A stretch of DNA of 64,000 nt from Phenylobacterium sp. Root1290 (GTDB lineage Bacteria; Pseudomonadota; Alphaproteobacteria; Caulobacterales; Caulobacteraceae). The translations under genes and the position numbers were made by a program. Where the stretch lies: assembly GCF_001425305.1 (NCBI RefSeq), contig NZ_LMEE01000004.1:124001-188000 (forward strand), read 5' to 3'. Positions 15,327 to 23,717 of the stretch are shown here, piece by piece (the stretch's first letter is position 1; each line of letters opens with the position of its first letter). The notes below the pieces were generated by a model that was not told the origin of the DNA, did no database searches, and saw nothing but the letters and a program-made list of their open reading frames with translations.

Positions 15327-17507
15327 TCAAAAGCTGGGCAGATCGCCGGCGCTGGAGGGAATTTTCTCTTGGAAGGCGGTGACCCGTTCAAGCCCTCGCC
15401 GGATATCCCTCACCGACACGTTCAAGCCGGCGCAAATTGCGACGGCCGCCATGGTGTTCAAGACATCGAACCGGTGAGAGGCGTCGTCAGCAGCGCCGAT
15501 AGCGCTGGCCGCGATGATCGGTCTGGCTGCACGATGTCTGTGGAGAACGATCACGCCGCCTGGTAGGCCTGGTTCAAGGACAACCGCCATACCTCCACTA
15601 AGGATGTGCTGGTGCAAGGTCCCGGGCAGCTCCGCGCCGCCGCGGCTAGAGAAGAACGCGACTGCGCCGCGGGCGTGACGAGACATGCCCAGGGCGTGAG
15701 GGTCGTCCGCGTTTAGAACGCTCACGCCGCCTCGGCGGACGCTCTCGACGACAACGGATTGGACCGCAGCATATGAGAGGGTCTCGGCGCCCCCGCCCCC
15801 CACGTGACCGGCCAGGATGTTGAGGACGACGCCGACATCGCAGGCTCGAAAGGCGAGACCTTCACGCGCGATGCCATCGTACGTGGTCTCCAGCACCGCA
15901 ATCTCAGTGCAAGGATGTTCCAGTACGGCGCTAGCGCCGCGAAAGCCGCCGGCGTCTCCGGACCACAGGCGTCGCTCACCAATATAGACCCCGCTGGTGT
16001 CGGCTCGGCCAACGCGCCGCCCGACCTGCTGCAGGATCTGTGCGACCAGTCGGGCCGTGCTGGACTTGCCGCTCGTGCCCGTAATCGACACGATCGGGAT
16101 GCGGCTGGCGGCCGCAGAAGGAAACAGCATGTCAATGACGGGAGCGGCAAGGCTGCGGGCCATGCCTGGCAGGGCCTCCCCTCGCATTTCCAGAGCCGGT
16201 GAAGGTTCCACCGCGACGATCCCGCCGCCCGTTACATCCACGCTAATGGAGATGTCAGGAGCGATGAAGTCGACGCCGGCGACATCGAGCCCGATCGCGA
16301 TGGCGGCTTGGCAGGCATATTCCGCGTTCTGCGGATGAATTTCATTCAGGAGGTCCTTCGCGCCGTGGAAGGAAGGATCAGCGCCAGTCGCAGGAGCGAA
16401 AGCCTCGCTGCTCGGAGGGGAAGCTGACCGCTCATCACTCTGAGCGACGTCAGCCGTCAACTGCGCCCCGACGGGGCGCTCGCTGACGTCCACGACCTCC
16501 CCGTTCACGACAACTATGCGGTAGGCGTGTCCGGGGAGTTGCTGTTCGACGAGGACTAAGCCGCCGCGATCGGTCCATGCTTTCTCATAGGCCCGCTTGA
16601 TGGCCTCAGGGTCCCGAAGGCCGCTCGCCACGCGTCCCAAACCATCCGCCGCCCTTACGACCAGGGGGCCGCGCAGACTGGCGGCGACCCGCAGCGCTTC
16701 CTGCGCGTCATGCGCCACTGCGCCCTGAGGGGTCGGCAGACCCATATCCGCCAGCAGCGCCTTCGTCAGCATCAAGTCCGACGCTGTTTCAACTGCGATA
16801 TGAGACGTTCGGCTCGGCAAACTGCCTCGCAGTCGGGCCTGCGCGGCGCCGTGGCCCAAGATGAGGAGCTTCTGCCTGTCCAGCTGCTTAACAGGAATGC
16901 CCCGGCGCATGGCTTCGCGCGACAAGACCTTGGCGGTGGCTCCTGGTGCGTGGATCTGCGACGTATGATGGACGCTCTTTATGGCGTGTCCGACGTCCAC
17001 AGGGCCTAGTTGCGCGCCGAGGCGATTGAGGCCAGCCACGCCGCGCAACCTCGACGGCAACATGCTGTCCACCAGCGCCAAGGCGTAGGCGCCCGCCAGC
17101 AATCCGGCTTTCTCCACCTCGTAAGCGTAGAGAATGTTGTAGACGCCAGGCTGACCCCTGACGGATCGCGTCTTTCCCCGCATCAGCGCAGACCCCGCCC
17201 GCGCCTGGATTTCCAGGGCGACGTGTTCAACCACATGCCCGAGCCAGACGCCTTGCACGAGCCGCTCAAGGAAGCTTTGCTGCCGGCCGGCCGCATGCTC
17301 CGCTAAACCCGGCAGAGCTTCGAGCAAGCGATCCACAAACCCGTCAATCTGATTGGTCGGATGAGTCTCCAGGTCTCCGAGAGAGACCTGGAGCCTAATC
17401 ATCGGGATGGCGCTGTAGAGATGAGGGCCGCGATAGACGGCGACTTGGCGGACTCGCAGCGGGCGGCGTACGCCCAGGTCGGAGGAAGACGGAGTGAGAC
17501 CAGACAT
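15327..17507 (-). CDS. Cyanophycin-synthetase-like ATP-grasp/Mur ligase, shortened and divergent
   Basis: CphA polymerises Asp-Arg using an ATP-grasp and a Mur-ligase-like site. This 726-aa protein keeps the N-domain (HLYSAIPMIRLQVSLGDLE, WLGHVVEHVALEIQ), the ATP-grasp core (SRTSHIAVETASDL, VVRAADGLGRVASG, GLDVAGVDFIAPDIS) and the Mur P-loop (ITGTSGKSSTARLV, about 470) through the VLNADDP box. Several things differ from CphA as I know it. It ends about 150 residues early, without a Mur C-terminal domain. The ATP-grasp insertion around the GTATDVT element is missing. The ETARGGLLR element reads ETTYDGIAR. The ATG at 17507 is chosen because AGGAG lies 5 bases upstream. Genuine cyanophycin synthesis is therefore doubtful. 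Confidence 0.82.
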   Translation of the reverse strand: MSGLTPSSSDLGVRRPLRVRQVAVYRGPHLYSAIPMIRLQVSLGDLETHPTNQIDGFVDRLLEALPGLAEHAAGRQQSFLERLVQGVWLGHVVEHVALEIQARAGSALMRGKTRSVRGQPGVYNILYAYEVEKAGLLAGAYALALVDSMLPSRLRGVAGLNRLGAQLGPVDVGHAIKSVHHTSQIHAPGATAKVLSREAMRRGIPVKQLDRQKLLILGHGAAQARLRGSLPSRTSHIAVETASDLMLTKALLADMGLPTPQGAVAHDAQEALRVAASLRGPLVVRAADGLGRVASGLRDPEAIKRAYEKAWTDRGGLVLVEQQLPGHAYRIVVVNGEVVDVSERPVGAQLTADVAQSDERSASPPSSEAFAPATGADPSFHGAKDLLNEIHPQNAEYACQAAIAIGLDVAGVDFIAPDISISVDVTGGGIVAVEPSPALEMRGEALPGMARSLAAPVIDMLFPSAAASRIPIVSITGTSGKSSTARLVAQILQQVGRRVGRADTSGVYIGERRLWSGDAGGFRGASAVLEHPCTEIAVLETTYDGIAREGLAFRACDVGVVLNILAGHVGGGGAETLSYAAVQSVVVESVRRGGVSVLNADDPHALGMSRHARGAVAFFSSRGGAELPGTLHQHILSGGMAVVLEPGLPGGVIVLHRHRAARPIIAASAIGAADDASHRFDVLNTMAAVAICAGLNVSVRDIRRGLERVTAFQEKIPSSAGDLPSF

Positions 17508-17643
17508 GACGCTCCTGACGTAAGACTTAAAGGATGGGCGCGGGCCCTTTGTTTGGCGCCCGAGCGCCAAGCCCCATCGCGGGGCCTTTGGCGCGAAAAG
17601 CTTTGACGGTGGGCCGCGGACTTCCTCCTCCTCCTCCTGCGAG

Positions 17644-19806
17644 CTAAGCCAAGGATCGGGCCATACGCTTCACCGCGTCGTCGACTGTGGGCATCATGAG
17701 ACCACGTTCGCTGACGAGCGCCGAGCAGGCGGGCCGCGCCGCGGGCCACGCAAAATGAGCGGCCGGAGCGCCTTCGATCAGATCCACTGGGAGATCGAAC
17801 GCACGGGCCAGTCGCCTGGCGAAGTCCGCCCACGACGTCTCTCCCCGGTTGGCGAGATGCCAGAGGCCGCTCGCATCATCGATCAGAAGATCAAGCGTCG
17901 CTCGCACGAGATCAGGCACGTAGGTCGGCGTAACGACCAGATCGTCGGCCGCCATGACAGTCCGGCCGCTTTTGAGCTGCTCACGCACCGCCCAAGCAAA
18001 GTTGTGCGGATCGTGCGCTGAAAAGAACGCAGAGGTCCTGATCATGAGTGTTTGGTCCACACTCAGCACCAGTTCCTCCGCGCGAGCTTTGGAGGCGCCG
18101 TAGACACTCAAGGGACTTGGGACGTCTGCCTCTGAGTAGGGTCGGCCCAGAACGCCGTCGAAGACGAGGGCGCTGGAGAAGCCGACGAATGAGGCTTCAT
18201 ATCGAGCGCTCGCCCGGGCGAGCCGTCCTGCACCTTCTGCGTTGGCCGCCAGGCAGGCCTCCGCAGCCTGCTCGGCGTCGTCAACGCGAACCCAACCAGC
18301 GGCGTTGACGACCGCCCAGGGTCGGTGGCGAGACAAGGCCTGCTCGACCATCTCCTCGCAACCGAGGTCCAGTTCAGCGCGACTGGTCAATACGTAGTCG
18401 AGCCCACGGGCCTCGCAGGCTCTGGCCACGGCCCTGCCGAGGGTGCCCGTGGCGCCGGTTATGAGGATCGGCCGGGCTCGATGCGACGCACCACGCGAGC
18501 CGGCGCGCGATACAAACGGCTCGCAGGCTCCGACAGGCGGATGTTCCAGCCGCACGTCTCGTCGCCACCAGCCGGCTCCGTGCGCGGCTGGGGGGCGCTC
18601 TGTGCCGCTCACGAGATTGGCCAGCAACTTCGCCATGCCGGTGGCGCGAGGCGCAGGTCCCCCAAGGTCGAAGACGCCCGGCTCGTAGCTGCCCTGCTGG
18701 ACCGTCAGCAGACTGTTCCAGTCATAGGAGCCCAGCAGCGACCAGGCGGTCACCGCCTCTATGGGGAGCCCCTCGGTCCGGAGTTTCTCTGCAGTGTCCC
18801 AGGCCTCGGCGAACCAGCGCATCTGTTCTTCGCGGGTGCAGCCGTTGTGGCACTCGGTGATGGCGAGGCTGCGCCCATATCGATCGGTCGCTTCGCGCAA
18901 CACGCCCTCAAGCCCAGGCGGCGGCGGGCTCATCACCCGCACGGCCTCCACATCCGCATAGGCCCGGTCGAGGTTTCCCCCTTGCGCGACCAATGGATAT
19001 TCCGAGAGCCGATGGTCGAGGAAACGATCACTGGTGAGGTAGTGGTTGAGGCCAAGAACATCGGGCGCACAAGGTGCGTTCGCGATCGCCTCAAGCCTTG
19101 GGCCAAGGCCATATGCGCAAAGGCGTGCGTGGAGGCGATGGCCATCGACCACTCTCCCAAAGAGCAGATCCCAGGTCATCCAGCGCCGGGCGTTGTCGTA
19201 ATCGGCCTGATATTGCAAAGGCGCGGTGGCGTAGGTCCGCCCGATGTCCTCGGTTTGGATTAGCCGGGCCGCTGGATTGACGCGGCGAATCTCATGCATC
19301 GCCAGTCGAACCGCATCGACTTGATTAAGGAGCGCGCGCCAAAAGGCGCCCTCCTCCGCAAGATGCGGATACCAATGTCCATAAAGACAAGAGAAGCGAG
19401 CCGTTGTCAGAGGCTCATTGACCGGCGTCCAATCCTCCACGTGCGGATAGCGCTCGGCGACGCGCCGGGCGAAGGCGGCGAGACCGGGTGCGAAGCTATC
19501 GTCAAGCAGGTGCGTGTAGGCGGGTCCACCGCCATGATGAACCAAGCCGACGATTGGCTTGACGCCAAGCTCGCCGAGCCGCGCCAGCCGCGCGTCACTC
19601 CAGCTAAAATCCAGTTGGTTTGCGCTCTCCGGCGCAACGCGCTCCCAAAGAACGGGATAGCGGAGCCGGTTCAGGCCCAGCTCTGCGAACCGGTCCAGGT
19701 CTTCGATCCGATCGTGGTGACCGCTACGCAAGGTCTGATCGTAGAAGGCCTCGCCCACCCGATTGACCGTGCATTCGTGCCCGCCCCAAAGTTCGAGCGC
19801 TGACAT
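17644..19806 (-). CDS. Fusion of GH1-like glycosidase and RmlD-like sugar-nucleotide reductase
   Basis: The 720-aa protein has two domains. Residues about 1-400 form a glycoside hydrolase family 1-like barrel with the acid/base element DWTPVNEPL and the nucleophile element SLAITECHNGC. Residues about 440-715 form an extended SDR similar to dTDP-4-dehydrorhamnose reductase: ILITGATGTLGRAVA for NAD(P) binding, FSSALVFDG in place of STDYVFDG, and SVYGASKARAE with the catalytic Tyr-x3-Lys. No signal peptide is visible, so it is cytoplasmic. It is divergent from galE and the GT-Glf fusion, pointing to nucleotide-sugar and envelope polysaccharide metabolism. The GH1 domain may be non-hydrolytic. 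Confidence 0.9.
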   Translation of the reverse strand: MSALELWGGHECTVNRVGEAFYDQTLRSGHHDRIEDLDRFAELGLNRLRYPVLWERVAPESANQLDFSWSDARLARLGELGVKPIVGLVHHGGGPAYTHLLDDSFAPGLAAFARRVAERYPHVEDWTPVNEPLTTARFSCLYGHWYPHLAEEGAFWRALLNQVDAVRLAMHEIRRVNPAARLIQTEDIGRTYATAPLQYQADYDNARRWMTWDLLFGRVVDGHRLHARLCAYGLGPRLEAIANAPCAPDVLGLNHYLTSDRFLDHRLSEYPLVAQGGNLDRAYADVEAVRVMSPPPPGLEGVLREATDRYGRSLAITECHNGCTREEQMRWFAEAWDTAEKLRTEGLPIEAVTAWSLLGSYDWNSLLTVQQGSYEPGVFDLGGPAPRATGMAKLLANLVSGTERPPAAHGAGWWRRDVRLEHPPVGACEPFVSRAGSRGASHRARPILITGATGTLGRAVARACEARGLDYVLTSRAELDLGCEEMVEQALSRHRPWAVVNAAGWVRVDDAEQAAEACLAANAEGAGRLARASARYEASFVGFSSALVFDGVLGRPYSEADVPSPLSVYGASKARAEELVLSVDQTLMIRTSAFFSAHDPHNFAWAVREQLKSGRTVMAADDLVVTPTYVPDLVRATLDLLIDDASGLWHLANRGETSWADFARRLARAFDLPVDLIEGAPAAHFAWPAARPACSALVSERGLMMPTVDDAVKRMARSLA

Positions 19807-19875
19807 TCAGGTAGCCTCGCGACGCAACGTCCCCACAAGTCGCCGGCGCACCGATCGTTCCATTAACAACAAATG

Positions 19876-19897
19876 ATAAGTTATTGAATTAACTTAT
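19876..19897. promoter_or_regulatory. Perfect inverted repeat in divergent promoter region
   Basis: Arms ATAAGTTA (19876-19883) and TAACTTAT (19890-19897) with a 6-base spacer. They sit in a conspicuously AT-rich patch between the divergent GH1/RmlD and galE genes. This is the size and place of an operator for a dimeric regulator; none is encoded next to it. Confidence 0.5.
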
Positions 19898-19950
19898 GTT
19901 TGTAATCTCCTTGCGCAGGAACCAATACCTCTTCCGTGTCTTTCGGGCTC

Positions 19951-20985
19951 ATGACAGCGCACGATGGCGACAGGGTGTTGGTGGTCGGCGGAGCCGGCTA
20001 CATTGGTTCTCACACCGCCAAGGCCCTAGCGGCCCGCGGCTACCGGCCGATCGTCTTCGACAACCTGTCTTCCGGGCACCGCGCCGCCGTGCGATGGGGG
20101 CCCCTCCTCCATGGCGACATTCGCGACGAGCGCGCGCTGCGCGAAGCGATGAGCACTCACGAGGTCACCGCCGTCATTCATTTCGCCAGCCTCATCGAGG
20201 TCGGACGTTCGATGACGCGGCCAGACCTGTTCTATGACCATAATGTGGGCGGCACCGCGCGTTTGCTCGACGCCATGAGAGCTTGCGGGGTTCCCCGCCT
20301 CGTCTTCTCTTCGTCTGCGGCGGTCTATGGCGCACCTGGCGCGGGTTCAGTCGGCTCGACGCTGAGCGAGGGCGCCTCGAAGGATCCAGCCAGTCCCTAT
20401 GGCGACACCAAGCTCGCATGCGAGCGAATGATCGCCGCCTACGCACGAGCCTTTGGGATCAGCGCGGTCGCATTGCGCTACTTCAACGCCGCTGGCGCCG
20501 ACGCCTCGGCGGTGATTGGCGAGGCGCACGAACCTGAGACGCATCTGATCCCTCTGGCGATCGAGGCCGCGCTTGGACTTGGCGCGCCCCTGACAGTTTT
20601 TGGGACCGACTTTCCCACGCCGGACGGCACCTGCCTGCGCGACTATATTCATGTGTCGGATCTCTCCAGCGCCCACTTGGCCGCCGTAGAAGCCGTTTTT
20701 GAGCCCGGTCGATTTGAGGCGCTTAACGTCGGCACAGGAGTCGGCCGCTCTGTTTTCGAAGTCATCGCGGCGATCGAGCGCGAGACCGGCGTCCCGACGC
20801 CTCGCAGCCTGGGCCTACGTCGGCCTGGCGATCCGGCGAGCCTGGTGGCGGCGCCCGAGCGAATAGCCAGCCTGCTGGGTTGGCGCGCGCAACAATCCGA
20901 CCTGGAGACCATTGTGCGCGATGCGCTTCGCTGGCGTCGAAGCAATCGATTCGGAGCGGCCGATCAAAGCCGTGCTGCGGCGTAA
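19951..20985 (+). CDS. galE: UDP-glucose 4-epimerase
   Basis: GalE interconverts UDP-glucose and UDP-galactose, here presumably feeding the UDP-galactopyranose mutase encoded next. The 344-aa protein has the NAD-binding VVGGAGYIGSHTAK at the N-terminus, the catalytic Ser in FSSSAAVYG, the Tyr-x3-Lys in SPYGDTKLACERM, substrate-binding RYFNAAGAD and the DGTCLRDYIHVSDL signature. ATG 19951 is used; an in-frame GTG at 19936 would add five residues, and neither has a strong ribosome-binding site. The next gene starts 64 bases after the stop in the same direction. Confidence 0.95.
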   Translation: MTAHDGDRVLVVGGAGYIGSHTAKALAARGYRPIVFDNLSSGHRAAVRWGPLLHGDIRDERALREAMSTHEVTAVIHFASLIEVGRSMTRPDLFYDHNVGGTARLLDAMRACGVPRLVFSSSAAVYGAPGAGSVGSTLSEGASKDPASPYGDTKLACERMIAAYARAFGISAVALRYFNAAGADASAVIGEAHEPETHLIPLAIEAALGLGAPLTVFGTDFPTPDGTCLRDYIHVSDLSSAHLAAVEAVFEPGRFEALNVGTGVGRSVFEVIAAIERETGVPTPRSLGLRRPGDPASLVAAPERIASLLGWRAQQSDLETIVRDALRWRRSNRFGAADQSRAAA

Positions 20986-21049
20986 TGCACGCGGCGGCAC
21001 TTCCACGCCTTCAACGCGCCGCCCAGGCGCCAGCTTAAAGGACGAGCGC

Positions 21050-23455
21050 ATGGATACGATCCGTTTTGCATCGGCGGAGGGCGCGCGGTCCCTGTCGGAG
21101 TCGCCCTACATCGCCCCTCCACGCACTCTGATCTGTTTTTCCCACCTACGTTGGGATTTCGTGTTCCAGCGGCCGCAGCATCTGATGTCGCGCTTTGCGC
21201 GGACTGGAAGGGTCATTTTCTGGGAAGAACCTCTTTTTGGCCCCAGCAACGTCGAGCCCTCCCTGCACACACGCGTATGCGAGCGCACCGGCGTGATGCT
21301 CGCAACGCCGAACCTGCCGACAGGACTGGACGAAACCGCTCAGAACGGGGTCCTCAGAACTCTCCTTGACGGGGTCTTGGCCCATCAACCGGGCGAGCTA
21401 GTCCGCTGGTACTACACACCGATGATGCTGGCCTTCTCCCGCCATCTGGCGAGCATCTGCACGGTCTATGACTGCATGGATGAATTGTCGGCCTTCAAAT
21501 TCTCTCCGCCTCAACTGCTTGAGCTGGAGAGCGAGCTACTGGCCTTGGCGGACGTGGTCTTCACCGGGGGCTACAGCCTCTACGAGGCCAAACAGTCCCG
21601 TCACGCCAACATCCACCCCTTCCCTTCCAGTGTCGATCGCCATCACTTCGCTCAGGCGCGCGGCGTCTTGCCTGAGCCTGATGATCAAGTCGCTGTGGCG
21701 CATCCAAGGCTCGGGTTCTACGGCGTCATCGACGAGCGCATGGACCTTGATCTGCTCGCCGCCGTGGCTGACGCACGCCCAGACTGGTCGCTGATGATGC
21801 TCGGTCCTGTGGTCAAAATAGACGAGGCCGACCTGCCGCGCCGGCCGAACATCCATTACCTCGGTGCGAAGACTTACGACCAGCTGCCGGCTTACCTTGC
21901 AGGCTGGGATGTGGCGCTCATGCCTTTCGCCATCAACGAGTCTACGCGTTTCATCAGTCCAACCAAGACGCCGGAGTATCTGGCAGGCGGCCGGCCGGTT
22001 GTCTCCACGCCGATCGCCGACGTCATGCGCCACTACGGCGACCTTGAAGGCGTGAAAGTCGCCGGCGCGCCTGAAGCATTTGTGCAGGCCTGCGAGGCGT
22101 TCCTGACGACAGGCCTCGGCGGCGCCTGGCAGGCGCAGGCCGACGATGCTCTTTCATCGCTTTCCTGGGACCACTCTTTTCAAGGCATGATGGATCACAT
22201 CGTGCAGGCGATCGGAGCGAACCGGCAGAGCGCGCTCACCGGCGCCATTTTCGCCGCGAGCCGTCCCGCGATCCTCACCTCTTCTCGCCGCTCACCCTTC
22301 GAGCATCTTATCGTCGGCGCAGGCTTTGCCGGCGCGGTCCTGGCCGAGCGGCTGGCCCGGCGACTGGGGCGGCGCGTGCGGGTAATCGACAAGCGTCCTC
22401 ACATCGGCGGCAACGCCTTCGATGAGATCGACGGCGCAGGCGTGCTGATGCACCGCTATGGGCCGCACATCTTCCATACCAACTCGGACGAAATCGTCCG
22501 GTACCTTTCGGCCTTCACCCGTTGGCGGCCGTACGAGCACCGCGTGCTCGCTGACCTTGGCGAGGGTCTGATCGTACCGATGCCGATCAACAGGACGACG
22601 CTGAACAAGCTCTACGGTCTCTCGCTTTCCACCGACGAGCAGGCGGAGGCTTTTCTCGCCAGCAAGGCGCAGCCCGTCTCACGTATTCGCACCTCGGAGG
22701 ATGTCGTCGTCTCGAAAATAGGGCGAGATCTCTACGAACGGTTCTTCCAAGGGTACACCCGCAAACAGTGGGGACTAGACCCCTCCCAATTGGACAAGTC
22801 CGTCACCGCGCGTGTTCCGACGCGCACGAACGTCGATGATCGATATTTCACCGACAGCTTTCAAGCGATGCCTGCGGCTGGTTACACGCGCATGTTCGAG
22901 AACATGCTCGATCATCCTTTGATCACCGTCGAGACCGGCGTCGACTTCGGGGATGTTCGCGCGGAAGGCGCATACGACCACACCGTATTCACAGGACCGG
23001 TCGACGAATATTTCGATCACCGCTTCGGCCCTCTGCCCTATCGCAGTCTGTCCTTCCGGCACGTTTCGCTTGATCAGCCCTGGTTCCAGCCCGTCGGCAC
23101 CGTGAACTACCCGAGCGAAGCCACCCCTTACACGCGCATCAGCGAATACAAACACATCACTGGTCAGGACCACCCGAAGACCACGATCACCTATGAATAT
23201 CCCCAGGCTGACGGAGATCCCTATTATCCGATCCCGCGAGAGGAGAACCAGGTTCTCTACAAGCGTTACGAGGCGCTGGCGTTGGCTCAGCGCGATGTCA
23301 CATTCGTCGGGCGGCTGGCGACCTATCGCTACTACAACATGGATCAGGTGATCGGGCAGGCGCTGACAGCCTTCCGCCGCATCGCCGCCAACGCCGAGAG
23401 GCCAGCGAGCTTCGAGCGGCGGGAGCCGGACTTGTTGGAGGCCGGCGATGTCTGA
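21050..23455 (+). CDS. glf: Glycosyltransferase / UDP-galactopyranose mutase fusion
   Basis: An 801-aa two-domain protein. Residues about 20-385 resemble a GT-B glycosyltransferase (HLRWDFVFQRPQHLMSRF, YDCMDELSAF, and an EYLAGGRPVVSTPI donor-site element). Residues about 415-790 are a UDP-galactopyranose mutase: FAD-binding LIVGAGFAGAVLAERL, HIGGNAFDE, YGPHIFHTN, the KQWGLDPSQL segment and the PYRSLSFRH region. Glf makes UDP-galactofuranose; the attached transferase could use it directly for an envelope glycan. ATG 21050 is chosen because AAAGGA lies just upstream and the conserved sequence starts soon after. It is co-directional with galE. Confidence 0.93.
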   Translation: MDTIRFASAEGARSLSESPYIAPPRTLICFSHLRWDFVFQRPQHLMSRFARTGRVIFWEEPLFGPSNVEPSLHTRVCERTGVMLATPNLPTGLDETAQNGVLRTLLDGVLAHQPGELVRWYYTPMMLAFSRHLASICTVYDCMDELSAFKFSPPQLLELESELLALADVVFTGGYSLYEAKQSRHANIHPFPSSVDRHHFAQARGVLPEPDDQVAVAHPRLGFYGVIDERMDLDLLAAVADARPDWSLMMLGPVVKIDEADLPRRPNIHYLGAKTYDQLPAYLAGWDVALMPFAINESTRFISPTKTPEYLAGGRPVVSTPIADVMRHYGDLEGVKVAGAPEAFVQACEAFLTTGLGGAWQAQADDALSSLSWDHSFQGMMDHIVQAIGANRQSALTGAIFAASRPAILTSSRRSPFEHLIVGAGFAGAVLAERLARRLGRRVRVIDKRPHIGGNAFDEIDGAGVLMHRYGPHIFHTNSDEIVRYLSAFTRWRPYEHRVLADLGEGLIVPMPINRTTLNKLYGLSLSTDEQAEAFLASKAQPVSRIRTSEDVVVSKIGRDLYERFFQGYTRKQWGLDPSQLDKSVTARVPTRTNVDDRYFTDSFQAMPAAGYTRMFENMLDHPLITVETGVDFGDVRAEGAYDHTVFTGPVDEYFDHRFGPLPYRSLSFRHVSLDQPWFQPVGTVNYPSEATPYTRISEYKHITGQDHPKTTITYEYPQADGDPYYPIPREENQVLYKRYEALALAQRDVTFVGRLATYRYYNMDQVIGQALTAFRRIAANAERPASFERREPDLLEAGDV

Positions 23456-23717
23456 CGCCGACGAGGTGCAGAACCTCACGCTTGAGCAGATGCTGTCGGA
23501 GACCCTTCTCGCCCTCTGTGGGCCAGAGGAGCTCTGCCAGCTTGGTGCGGAGGTCGATGTACTCGTGGCGAAGTACGCTGAACGTGGGGGCGCGCCGATG
23601 TCGGCGCTCGCCGAGATTCTCGCACAACAGCCGCCGGACATGCCGCCCCTGGCTCGTCAGCGCCTTCGGCTGTGGTCCGCGGTCCTGCAGAGGCGCGGCT
23701 TCGGCGACATGCCCTAG
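23448..23717 (+). CDS. Small hypothetical protein coupled to GT-Glf (89 aa)
   Basis: An 89-residue acidic, helical protein overlapping the end of the GT-Glf gene by 8 bases, so it is translationally coupled. The sequence (LTLEQMLSETLLALCGPEELCQLG, then a Leu/Ala-rich helix and RQRLRLWSAVLQRRGF) suggests a small helical bundle. No family or catalytic motif is recognised. It could be a partner of the glycosyltransferase, but only position supports this. Its stop overlaps the stop of the convergent MFS gene by 4 bases. Confidence 0.7.
   Translation: MSDADEVQNLTLEQMLSETLLALCGPEELCQLGAEVDVLVAKYAERGGAPMSALAEILAQQPPDMPPLARQRLRLWSAVLQRRGFGDMP

Noticed and set aside
17553..17570. Hairpin TTGGCGC-CCGA-GCGCCAA between the GH1/RmlD and CphA-like genes
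   Set aside because: The position is right for a terminator of the GH1/RmlD gene on the - strand, but there is no T-run on either strand, so it is left uncalled.
19840..19862. GGAAC on the - strand upstream of the GH1/RmlD gene as an EcfG promoter
   Set aside because: The base group at the right distance is ACTT, two mismatches from CGTT.
20912..21049. Upstream extension of the GT-Glf gene into the end of galE
   Set aside because: The extra 46 residues are basic and unlike glycosyltransferases, while ATG 21050 has its own AAAGGA site.
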